Source of the DNA: Dirofilaria immitis
Taxonomy: Eukaryota; Nematoda; Chromadorea; Rhabditida; Onchocercidae
Direction: 5' to 3'
DNA length: 64,000 nt
Assembly (NCBI GenBank): GCA_024305405.1
Contig: JAKNDB010000075.1
Location: 186,001-250,000 of the forward strand
Every line of letters starts with the position of its first letter. The first letter of the stretch is position 1. Shown here piece by piece: positions 13,494-26,400 of the stretch. The translations under genes and the position numbers were made by a program. The notes under the pieces are model-generated. The model did not search any database, was not told the DNA's origin, and saw only the letters and a program-made list of their open reading frames with translations.

Positions 13494-14399
13494 GCTATTA
13501 TATTAAATATATATAATTATAACAATTAACAAATATTAATTTTATAAAAATTAAGTAAAAAACATAAAAATTTAAGCAAAATTGAAATACAAAAAAAAAG
13601 GAAAGATAATTGATTAAAATAAAAATTGAAATAATATGCGATAAATATATTTTGCATATTAATATTTTTATAAGAATTAATTTCCAATTAATTACATTAT
13701 TATTTAAATTCGATTAAATTAATTTTTCTCATTTAGCTAAATTACAACTTAATTAATGCAATTGATACATATATAGTAGTTCGAATTGTTAGTGAAAAAT
13801 TTTATAGTAGAACAAATATTATGCATATCGTAATCTGATATGATTAAAATTTCAATTTTTTTTAGCGTAATGAATATAATATCAAATAACTGATATGATT
13901 AAAATTTTTAAAACTTTTTTAGGAATGAAATAAAATCATCTTTCTTCTACTTTTATAATAATATAATTAGGTGTGTGTTATGAATTTTTAATAATTTTAA
14001 ATAAAATATAATAAGTATCAGTAAAATAATATGTTTTATTTGATAAAAACAAAGTCAAATAATTCCTTTATTTTCTTATCATATCATATCATTGTTTAAA
14101 AATGTTAAAATTTCATTGATTGCTTATTATTTCATTTAATTAACTGATATTTTATATTTATTACTTTTCTTAAATTTTATTTTGATTTCTTTCAAAGATT
14201 TCAAATTCTCAGATCTATTATCTCTCATTGATAAACAATAAACAATATTTCTGTTATATTTATTTTTGAATAATTATCGCATAGTTTATTCACCGTTTTG
14301 CCTTCCTTCCTCTATGCATCATAAAGAATCACTCATTCAATTAATCAATTATTTAATGATCAATTTATCAATCAGTCAATTAATTAAATATTTATTAAG

Positions 14400-14545
14400 C
14401 AATCAATCAATAAAGTAATTTATGATTTGTCTTGCATATAATCTCTTATAAATTAATGAAATACATTGTAAAGATAATATAATTATTTAACAAAATGATC
14501 AAAAATGAATTGAATCAAATCAATGAATGATTAATTATTTCATAA
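14400..14545 (+). repeat. Dispersed repeat, copy 1
   Basis: Shares ordered blocks with 25708-25848: GCAATCAATCAAT, AATACATTGTAAAG, AAAATGAAT..AATCAAA and AATGATTAATTATTTCA. The spacing between blocks is alike, so this is a true interspersed repeat, probably an old non-autonomous element. Confidence 0.65.
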
Positions 14546-17342
14546 ATATTTTTTTTTAAAATCAAAAATATTAATTTCATTTTTAATCGATTTTTTTCAT
14601 TTTCATTAAATTAATTAGCCAATAATTTACATCTATTCATATCATTTATCAATTATATAATTTCAGATTATTAAGTCTTTTCCTCTTCCATCTTTTTCTC
14701 CCTCTCTCTCTCTCTCTTCACTTCACACCCGCTTTCTCTCTTGCAAGAGCTTATCATACTTATCTTTTTCTCATCTCTTCACATTTTTATCTCTGGAAAA
14801 AGTCATCATAATCTTACAGCTATTCATTTTAAATTCCATCGATTTCCAATTAGTACATTTAAAAACGACTGTTGTCTGAATGACGTCGACAATTTTTCAC
14901 TCATTTTTTCTTTTTCTGTTTCTTACCCCATCTTCCTCTCTCCTCCAATCACTCTTTCCCTCTATCCTTCTCTCGTTCTCTTTCTCTCTCCATCTCTCTT
15001 GTTTTTCTATATTTCTTTCTCGATCATAATATTTATTATTAAAGGCCTCAAAATTTCCGACCGCTAGATAACTCATTTTAATTTAGCCTTACTAGGCCTA
15101 ACTTCTCGTCCACTTTTTCAATCATTAAATTCAATATGATTTATGGATTAATGCCAAACTTCTCATTCATTTTCTCTTTCTCTACCTGTAATAAAAATAA
15201 GCCAAAAGTTAAAGCCAAAATTACGAGAATAAATAAATAATTATTCCTTCTCATTTATTTTGGCTCATTTTTTCTAATACAAATCTCTTCCCGATGATCA
15301 TTGATAAGCTGTAAAATTTAATTTTAAAAATTTTCATTAAAATATCAAAATACATAAATTTACCATATTTTACCATCACTTGATAAACTATGTTTAATTT
15401 ATTGATCATTTCTATTCTCGAAATGTTCATTACTATGGATGATGCAAATTTTCATCCCATAAAATTCGCTTCATCCAATAAAGTATTCATCTGATGATTA
15501 AAACTGAGAGCTAAACATTTCAATGTTTTCCCGGCTAATCCATATCTTTTAATTTATTCAAAGTTTCTGGATATAAATGATCTTCAATCGTATTATTTAT
15601 TATCTAATTAAAATAGCATGTGAACTTTTGACACTTCTAGATAATTGATGACCCCTACCTCCTACGATGACCTGCTTTATTTATCGAAATGCTTAGCTAT
15701 CCGATAATGGAACAATACCTTATATTTATCCAATTTATTATTCTATCGGAATTTTAGAATAGGTGATGGCACATGGATATTTCCAGAAAGGATTGCAAAA
15801 AATTGATTGCTTTAGCTAGTAATTGAGAGTGAAAAGATGATAGAATGAGTAATTCGAAGAGGACGAGAGTTTGAGAAAGTTACTGAAATGACATATCTAT
15901 GGAGATTGAGAAAAGCGTTGGTAGATTGTTAGGAGGTGTCAGATGATTTGAGTAATTGAAGAGACATTAGAGATCTGCAGAAATGATAAGAGAGTGTAAT
16001 GATGAATTGAAAGAATGAAAGTGTTCACAACAAGATCTACATCAAGCAGCTACTAAAATCATTTTCATTCATTTCTTCCTTCTTCTTTTATTTTCATTTC
16101 CAATTTTTCGAGTAGTCGTATAAAGTTTTGAAATTATTCTTTTTTTTTTTTAAAGAAATTAAGAAGTAAATAAAATTATGCGAAAAGAATCGAAAAGAAT
16201 ATATTATCTCTCAACTAAACCTAATTAGTTCATTAATTTTAAAACTAACACGGACGAAGGATATATGCCGAAACGAAAATCAGAAATCAAAAACAAATAC
16301 TAAAAAGTTGATAATTGGTTCATGCTCGAGTTGCACTAAATTTTATGACTTGATATGATGATATTCGGGTAACGGATGGATTCGATGAGGGTTTTTTCAT
16401 TTTCATTTTGGCCAATGATTTCTGATTTGTCGTAAATTTAATTTATCCATTTTATTCTAATACTTTCTTCCCTTCGTTTAGATTTTTTTATTATTTTTAT
16501 TTTAATATTATTTCTTAATTTAATTTATATGAAGTTGATAACTTTATATGAAGCTATTTATGTGGCATTAACGCGCAATTTTGAATTTTTCAAAGAGCAA
16601 AAGACAAAGTTGTTAGTTCAGAATTTCCAAGATGTATAGCTTTTTGCTTGCTTTACTCTTAAGTCCGAAACAGTCTGTTTGTTAATGCAGGAAATAAAGA
16701 AACAGACATATGTTATAAATTTGATCTGTATTCAACATATTTGCGGATCATTCATTTCCTGATGTCATTGTTATTTAATTCAACAAATATGCTTCTAGAT
16801 TTCTAATATCGTAGCTATCTTGCATCTGGTAATATTCTCTTCTTTTACTTTGAGAAAATCTAAGTTGTATTCTTGTTTTCAGGAATTGTGATTAACGAAC
16901 AGTTTATCTATAATTTGTCCTAGATAATAGCGAATAGACGAATAAAAATTCGTATTATCCAAAGCATAATATTCATATTATTTTTCATAGTATTTATTTG
17001 ATTTTTATATTGTCATTTAGTATTTTTAATCTTCAATCATAAAATTTTCTTTGACATTGCTTTTTTAAATGCTTATGTTGCGTTTATCTTACGCTGCTAA
17101 GCACCTACTATGTTTTTTCAAATTATTAAAAATTTATATTACTACTTTACAAAGTTTTGCTATCATATATTTCATATATTTGTTTTTTTATCACATCATA
17201 TTTTAACTTTTGTCATATTTAAATAAAATATTTTTGTTTTGACAATTTCTATGCATCTTATCTGATTCCGTAATATTAACTAGTGTTTGTGGAAAACTTT
17301 AAAGTTGTCGAAATATTTTTTTATACTTTTATGTTTACTTAT

Positions 17343-17348
17343 TTTCAG
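17343..17348 (+). promoter_or_regulatory. Candidate spliced-leader acceptor of unc-11
   Basis: TTTTCAG ending at 17348, 75 bases upstream of the unc-11 ATG at 17424. It could be the trans-splice site or the end of a 5' UTR intron. Confidence 0.4.
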
Positions 17349-17423
17349 ATCGTTGCAAAATTTGAATATTTTTCCTTCATTATTTTTCTCTTTATTATAA
17401 TAGCAAGGAAACAATAAAGAAAA

Positions 17424-20400
17424 ATGCAGACGATTGAGAAAGCATTACATCAACCGATGCCATTTACAACGGGTGGACAAACGATCACCGATCGTCTTAC
17501 TGCTGCGAAGCATTCCTTAGCTGGTAGTCAACTGGGTAAAACAATTTGTAAAGCTACGACCGAGGAATTAATGGCACCAAAAAGGAAACATTTAGATTGT
17601 AAGTTCACGAAGGATGTAATTAATTTAAAAAAGAAGAATTATTGTTCTTTAAAAAAAGTAAATTTTGATGAGTTTCAAGAATTAAAATAAATATACTTTG
17701 CGCAAACCAATTATATTGTAAGATGTATGCTTTTAAGATTTTAGAAAAATAAGCAGTTTTTAAAGTGTATTAAATAAAGCCAGTTCACTTCTTCATGAAA
17801 TATCTTCTACCTCTTTAATATGCAAAAAAAATTTTCTCCAGATTCCGAGCATTTGAGTTCTGATTGAGCAAAGTGGTTTCAGATATCTTCATCTGACTTT
17901 TTGTGATTCCGGGATTCGATTATGTCTTATATCTAGTCAGTAATTGCTGAATTAAAGGATAATAGTTCTCAGTAGTTTGAAAAGTAGAGAGTTAAAAATT
18001 AGTAGTTTGAAAATTTCACAAAATTTTTGCGAAAACTTTATTTAAACTTTTATTTCATTATTTTAGAAAATGAATTATCGATTGTTTTTGCAGATTTATT
18101 ACATTGTACACAGGAACCAAACGTTTCTATCCCATCGATGGCAAATTTGTTGATTGAACGAACCCAAAATCCCAATTGGACAGTTGTTTACAAAGCGCTT
18201 ATCACTATTCATAACATCATGTGTTATGGAAATGAAGTAATTTCTTTCGTGATTTTAATCGGAATTGAATTAAGTGAATATCTCGCGCATAAAAACATTA
18301 AGTTGCTTCTTTAAGGATTTATTTAAGAAAAATAATGTTTTATTGTATATATTTGATGGGTGTGATAGAAAAAAATATATAAATTGTTTAAATTGTTTTA
18401 CAAATTACAAATAAATATATCGTTTTTCAGTTTTAAAGGATAAATGAGAATAATTTTGGAACACAGTTGAAATGTTACAATTTTTCAGTGCTTATACTGA
18501 TAATCTTCAATACATGAATTCTAGTTTCGTTTTCAAAACGTGTATTGTAATACCTTAATTTTAAGTCGTATATGATGAAGTGTAATGCTACTTGTACTTT
18601 GTTACTTATTTTGGATGTGTATTAAAAATCTAATGATAATTTGTAATTCATATAAAATACTTGTAGCAGGCCAAATTAGTTTTACTTATTTTTAGCGATT
18701 TTCACAATATCTTGCATCATGTAATACGACATTCAATTTGGGCAGTTTTTGGACAAAAATTCCGCTCAAGGTAAGTATTATTTTAAGTGAGTTATTGTCG
18801 CTGAGATTCTACTTAACAAAAACAGATAAAATGAAATGTTATATGCTGATATAGAGCATTAAAAAACCGATCTGTCTTGTTTCACATGTGATCTTGTTTC
18901 CAGCAGTCGACAAAACATAATTACTTTTTGCTAATGTATTTGACAAAATTTTATTCGATATTCTAATTAAAACTTTTTGATTTTTAATTTTAATTTTTTT
19001 ACTTTTTATGAAATCAATTCAACATAAATTTACCTTTTTTTTCAAACAATGTTTCTTTTTCTGTCGTACCCTATACTTCTGTCGGCAACCTTTTACAACT
19101 GTTGTCCTATTTTCATTCTGATATTTCTTTTTCTTATGATCTTATTCGTCTTCCTAATGAAACAAAAAGTTTCATATATTGAATTTAAAGTTAAAGAATA
19201 CGTCAGGTCATTCACCCATGGATTATACGCGTTCATCAACGAAACATTGGGCATCCCTGGATTCAGTTCTTGTTGGTAAATAAATCATCCATGAATTTAT
19301 CATTTTTTTGGTCTGATACTACCTCTAATCATGCACGGCAGTTATATTTTGTGCATTTATATTTTAAAATATTTTCGAATTTTTAGTCGCACAACTTTTT
19401 TTGAAGGAGTCTTTCTTGCATAAAGCTTTTCAATATTTGTTAACATTTCATTACTTCTTGTTTTTATCTCACTCTCTCGCTGCGCATCACTTTTTATCTT
19501 ATGTGCAATTTTTTTATTATTTTTATATCATTTATTAGAAAAATAAAAGTTTCGTTGTCAGTACCTTAATCAAGAAATAAGTTAAAATGAGATAGTATGA
19601 CAACTTGTGTTATAAATATAGTGTATGAAGAATAGCACAGGTTTGTTCATTTATGAACGCATTACTCTTAATAATTAGGAAATTGTTTTAGTTATAATGA
19701 TTGAGAATATGATTAATTCATAGAAAAAAAATAGATGAAGTAGTTCGCAATGCATATTAACTATTCATGCTTTTAATTAGCAAAATATTGAATTATCTCA
19801 TCCATATCTCGGATTATTAGGAACAGCAGACATTGACGTCGAAAGTTATGAATTGTCAAATAAAAAATATTCTTTGCGGCGAGGACTTTCAAAAGTCTGA
19901 ATTGTGAATAAATCTATAGATAGTTTTGTCTTTGAAAGTCTTTGGCTTAAAACTTCATCTCTTTTAATGAAAAATAATTATTTAAGTCCAATTTCAGTTC
20001 AGAATATTCTGAAATTTTTAATTCTTGTAAAAAAAGACGGAATAACAAAAATAAGATATAGTTTGAACTTAAAAGCGTTATTCCTTAAAAATCCGAATCG
20101 TTGGATGCAGATAATTCGATGTATGACCTAGCAGGTAGTAAAATTAACTTTCTGCACTCTTTTATTTAAATCCTACATTTCTTTTGTTTAAATAAGATCT
20201 CATTATAGGATATGATATGTCGCAACATGTTCGACGTTACGGGAAGTATATCAGTGAAAAGATTTATACATATCGGTTATGCGCTTTCGATTTTTGCAAA
20301 GTGAAACGTGGTCGTGAAGATGGTCTTTTACGTACGATGAATGCAGATAAAGTAACAATAATTATTACACTCAATCGATTGAGCAGAATTCGAATGATAG

Positions 20401-23400
20401 TAATCGAATTGGAATTCCTGAATTTTAGAACTCTAAGAAATTTTCACTTAATATTTGTATTTTGTTTTTTTCTATGGATTAATATAATTCTTGATGTTTC
20501 AGTTACTGAAAACGTTACCGATTTTGCAAAACCAGATCGATGCTCTTCTCGAATTCCAAGCAAGTTTTTTTCTTTTTCATAGTGCTTTATTTTGGTTTGC
20601 TCTTGATGACATTTAGTCTGTTCTTCGGGATAAAACTTATTCTAAATCAAAATCTTCGTGGAATGCCTTATGAGTATTAATGTAATAAAAGAATCTTTTA
20701 TAAAATATTTATATTTTCATAAATTTTTTTTTATAAAAGGAGATCGGAAGACTAATTGATTGTGTTACGTTCTAAATGGGAGCTTGTTTTTTAACTTTTG
20801 AATTTTCGATTAGTCTTGCCTTCTTTAATAAGCGTTTTAGTATTGTGGAAATAAATGGCATCAGAAGTTATCATATTATCTGAATAAGCAAATAAGTAAT
20901 GTTTGACCGAATAAATCTAATATTTACAACCGATTTATTAGCTTTCGCATTTCTGAAACATTTCTTACTGTTGAATCGCTGTACAATAAAAACGAAAGGA
21001 AAATCTTGCAATACACAAAACATATATTGTGAGAAAGATGCATTGGTAATATATCATTTTCTATCAATGGTAATAAACTATTAATCGTAGTTATTGTCCT
21101 GAATGTAATATGTATGATATGAATTAGGGAAAAATAAAAATGAATGATAAACGAGTAAATGAAGTTGCATTAAATCCAAAATGTACATAGTAATATAAAA
21201 GCAGATGACTAAGGAAAGCAGGAGAAAGTATGACGATTATTTAATTATGTGATTTACTTATTTATTACATATTTACACTTGCTCATCTAATAAGATGTTT
21301 GCGTATTCACTTGCTCACATTTATGTGACGTTTATTTATTTATTTGCTTTATTTGTTTACCATCTATTTTTGGCTGTCCGTAATAAATTTAAAAGAATAA
21401 ATATGACGAAAGTAAAGAAAAAGTGTGAAGTATTAAAAATGTTCATAATTAAACAGTTTTTAGTAGTATTACTGCTGAAAGAAAAATTTTTTTAATATTG
21501 AATTGACAATCTAAATTTTATAAAATTTAGGTGAATGTTTGTTTGACTTAGTAAAAATTTTTAATTTCAGGTAACCTCAGCGGAATTAAATAATGGTGTC
21601 ATTAACTGTTCTTTCATTCTTCTCTTTCGTGATCTCATTCGCTTATTTGCGTGTTATAACGATGGTATCATTAATTTACTTGAAAAATATTTTGATATGA
21701 ATAAAAAGCAATGTCGTGAAGCATTGGATGCCTACAAATCATTTCTGGTAATTGATTAGTTTCTTTTTTTTCAGAAGATAATCTTCCTGAAAATCCGAAA
21801 AAATCTGAAAACTACCCTACCGTCTGAACTGGAAAGAAACAGAAAACTTGTTTAATTATACCCAGATGTTAATTTTTGTAGCTACTATGCTGTTCTGAAT
21901 TTTCTTTTATTTTTATTTTATGTATTTATTAATAGTTAGAGATATTTCTAAATAAACAAAAGCTTCTAAAATCATTGAAGAACTATCTGCTTGATAAGAA
22001 ATTGTTGATATCTTCCCATTAAATTTTTATTTATAATTTTTTTTTGTTATATTTTTATTTAATACGAAAATAACAATAACCGCACAATTGATGAAATACT
22101 GTAGCATAATATATATTCTGGAGTTTTTTCAGTAGTTGAAAAAATATATATATTTCATATATTTACGGCTTATTTGTCTTTTTTGTTGATAAGTTATTAA
22201 AGGATAAGATTAGTTAAAAACATTTAACATTTCTTTAGTAGTTAATTTTCTTTGGTAAAGGAGATGGACCAATCATAATTTGGGAAATTTTCTTGGAAAA
22301 AATTATGATTATTGCTTTTTAGCTAAGGCTTGATAAAGTGGCAAGTTTCCTGAAAGTAGCGGAATCTGTGGGTATTGATCGAACTGAGATACCGGATTTA
22401 ACACGAGCACCAGCTTCCTTACTAGAAGCATTGGAAGCACATCTGGTTTATTTAGAAGGCGGCAGAGTACCTCCTACAGTTCATCATGTCAATATATATA
22501 TATTTTTTTCCTTTGGTTTTCATTATCTCATGGCTTTTTATAAATTAATTTTTTCATATATTTGGATTTAATTTATGGAAAAATTTTATCCATTAAATTT
22601 ATTTGTATAATTTATTTAAATATTATGATCGAAAGATTTTGTTCAAAAATTTGTCTGCTTGTAATCTCAGGCATTCTAAGATGATAAATATCGGATTGTA
22701 TATATTTATAAATTTTCTGCTTGTGTAATTCTTTTTCTTTTTCTAGGAGCAATTTACCGCAGCAATGGCTCAGTCAGCACCTTTGTTTTCGTCTGCACAA
22801 ACAGGAGTTATTGATGATTCGGCAAAACAGAAATATCTAGAGGAAGAAAAGGAGCGATTACGGTTATTCGAGGTTTGTTTATGAACTCCATCTTCACTAG
22901 AATACTGCACTTATATTTCCAATTTTAATTGGTAAATCGGTGCGGAGCTAGATGGGATTATGATATCATGAGAATTTTTCCTTTTTTTGGAGGGAATACA
23001 GGATTCTTGTTTGTATATTGCTTTTGAAATTTATCAGTTGATTGATTCGGACTACCTTATCCCTACCTGTCGGCATATCATAAGGTTTGATTCAATGTAC
23101 TATTTAATCTGTCTGTTTTTCTTGAAAAGAAAAAAACTTCCTTTAACCAGCTTTATATTTCGCAAATTTTTTGCATAAGAAAGAATTATGATATAATCAG
23201 ATTGTAATAAGTTATGAAAAATTCAATGAAATTTTGTAGTGATAATAAATACACTCAAATTTACAGATAATTTGTATTCAACTCAAATTGAATAATAAGT
23301 ATAAAAACTAAAGTGGTAAGCGAAATAATCACCATTGAGATGGTCGATATTCTGGTTAATATTCCCGAAACACTTCCAGTCATGGCTCTTTCTCTTTATA

Positions 23401-26400
23401 GGAGCATTCGTTCTTTCATGCTCTTAAATCTTCTTTCTGGTTCGGTTCAAATTATGAAGAGAAAAAATTTGAATTTGGCATGTTTACATCGTTCGGATTT
23501 TAATAGGCCAAGTTTTTCTTTTTAGGAGCAGCGAAAAGACAAGCAGCAGCAGGTTTATCTGGAATTGATGCAGGAGGACATTCGTTCAATCCATTCGCTG
23601 CAACTCAATCACCGGCAGGCATTGCAGGTCGATCTACGAAACCAAGTGATGATCTTCTAAGTCTATTTGATCCTATGCCAGGAGTTGGTGGAATTACAGC
23701 TCCTTCAGGATATGGAACTGCTGCTCCAGTTAATATTACTACGCAGCCAATGGCTTTGGATCCAACAAATCCATTCGCTCAAAATGTTTTTCAGCAACAG
23801 CCAGTTACAGTTATGTCGGCCGCTCCTCCAGCTCCAAGTTTGTATTCAGAACGCTTTTTGGAATTTCTTTTTAAAATTTTCTTCTCTATGGTAGAGCTCA
23901 TATTGAATTCAAAAAATCAGAATGTATCATTTAGAAAAGCCTTGCCCCTGAGAAATTTTCTGATTCATTCTGAACATAGCATAGTTATTATTAATTCAGG
24001 TTTTGCAGCGGCATATCCAAATATAGGTAGAACAAATGCATTTGGTGCCGACTTTACGACCGCTTTTAATGTTGCAGCAGTGGCTCCTGTGACTACTGAA
24101 ACTAATGGTTTGTTTATTTTTCCAAAAGCAATCATGCTTTAATTTTTTTATCTCCAGATAAAAAAATATCAATAGATTTGACATATAAATATACGTAAGT
24201 GCATATATAGCATATTTATATTCGTTTAGATGAGTACTTATGTTATTTTTATTGTTTATTGTTTTTTCCTGATATGTTTGTGTGTGCACAGTGCACTACA
24301 TAATCAAAGCTTTTGAACATTCAGAATTCAACGTTAAATTTTTTCAAATCAGGAAGAACCTTGTGATTATGTATTTTTCTTATCCTGCACTGGAGAGTGA
24401 TTTTTCGAACGTTTAGTTGTGTATTGTTTTCTTATATTTCATGAATTGTCAGCACGAATATTATGGCAATTGTAGTAGTTATTATATTGTCTTTGTTATT
24501 TTATTATAATATTGATCATCACTTGTTATATTTCTCGACGTTTAAGGGAATTTTATATTCAAATATTATGATTTCTGTCCCATGTTATTGTTGTTGTTGT
24601 TGCTGTTACTGTTTTATTTTTGTTCCTTGTTTGCATGATTTAAGATCATTTTGTATCTTTTTAAAAATTTTCTTATTTCTTACTTTGTATACTGAATACT
24701 CTAATTTTTGCTCTAAACTTCATTTGTGAAACGACCATCAACTACTGCAGTTGGATTCAATCCATTTCTGGCTAGTGATACTGCGAATTCATCTGCACCA
24801 TCAGTACCTACACAGTGGCCCACGGCGGGTGAAGAAAGTGATAAGCAATGGTCGGGAAAGGATTTACAAGATGCAGTTCTGTCACAGCAGTGGGCTGCAG
24901 TATCTCGATCCGATTTAGGGAATGATTCAGCTCCTGCTGCTTCCTGGAGTAAAAACGGTGAAAGCAGTGAAAGTGATGAAGTAGTTGGAACTACACGTGC
25001 CGATCTTAGCAGTGATGTACCGCAGCAACCAAGCGAAATGGTCAGTTCGGCTCTTCGGAATCCATTTGGTGCCATGCAACAAAATGCTCAGGGTAGGATT
25101 TCTTCAGAATTCATTATACGATTTTATTTGAAAACTTTAGCAATTGCCATTTGTTTTTTTTACATATTTTATGGCTTTCTCACAAGTTTCCTTTTTTTTT
25201 ATTGGTAAATAATGATGATAGGTTTGATTTATTTATAATATCTTTCTAGTACAATATTGCATGTTTCTTTTAGCATTGCATACAGCTGGTATTAACGCTA
25301 CTGTTATAACACCGCAACAGCCGGATATGCCAACATTTGAACCACCACTATCTGGTGCATCATCCGGTTTGTTCATTATCTATAATCTTTTCTTTTGATT
25401 TTTGCATTTCCACTATTTAGTCTTTTTAACTTCCTGTAAAATTATTTGTTTGTAAAAAGTGTTTGATTAATTTCGAAGTTTAATTTTTAATTTTTTCAGC
25501 AAATTTATCGCCAGTTCATTTTGGGATGAATACCCAAGCACCTCCACCACCACCACCACCACCGGCAAAATTGATTCCGAATCCAAATCTTACAATTTAC
25601 GAACAAACTCCATTTTGTTAGTTTTTTTCTATTTTGTTCTAAATATCAGTTATTATTTATTCATTGTAACTTTATTACCAATGATGGTAGCAAATTGGCA
25701 ATTTCGTGACGTCGAGAAATGCAATCAATCAATGAATTATTTATAATTTGCTTATAACCTGTCCTAAATTAATTAAATACATTGTAAAGGTGATAAACTT
25801 AACGAATAACCAAAATGAATCAAACCAGTTAATGATTAATTATTTCACAAAAAAAAAATAAGTAATTTATTAAGTTCAATACTATGGTCATTTTTAAGCC
25901 GTCTAAAACGAAAAAAAGAAATGAAGTTATATTTGCAACTAAAAATTAAGTAGAATTTAGGTTAAAACTGATTTGATGTTTTCAATAACTTCTTTTACAT
26001 CTCTTGATTTGGTGATACTCATTGATAATATTTAATCGATTCCTCACTGTTGAATAAACATCTAGCAGTGGAATATATAGATTTTATGACATCGAGAAAT
26101 GCAATTAATCAATGAAATAGTTTATAATCTTTTGTAGTTTATAATTTTTTTTGAAAAAATTCATGATGGTAAACGAATAGTATCATAAATTTTTTTGGAG
26201 GATAAGGCATAAAAATGGAGGACAGATGTAAATTAATTTTTTTTAATACCTAGATATATAAAACAACGAGAGAATTGTAATGTCAAAACTACGAATGATT
26301 TGTATAATTCCAAGTCAGATTTTCTGTGATATAACATAATATTATTTTAGCTCGTATGGATGGTAGTTATACTTCATCACCGGTCATTCCACGCATTCTG

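Larger units (their letters stand above)
3937..17423. other. 13.5 kb gene desert
   Basis: No open frame with splice or family support was found on either strand. The region is AT-rich spacer with microsatellites, short hairpins, a few tandem repeats (listed separately) and many copies of TTATCA/TGATAA. Long open frames at 6389-6974 and 14741-15067 come from pyrimidine-rich DNA. The best candidate for function is the C-richer stretch around 6380-6550. Confidence 0.55.

Noticed and set aside
18696..20351. Programmed ribosomal frameshift or pseudogene decay in unc-11
   Set aside because: No slippery-site structure is evident, the same one-base loss recurs in unrelated genes, and all sequence after the break is well conserved.
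24713..25075. 120-codon minus-strand frame
   Set aside because: Antisense shadow of unc-11 exon 24751-25092.
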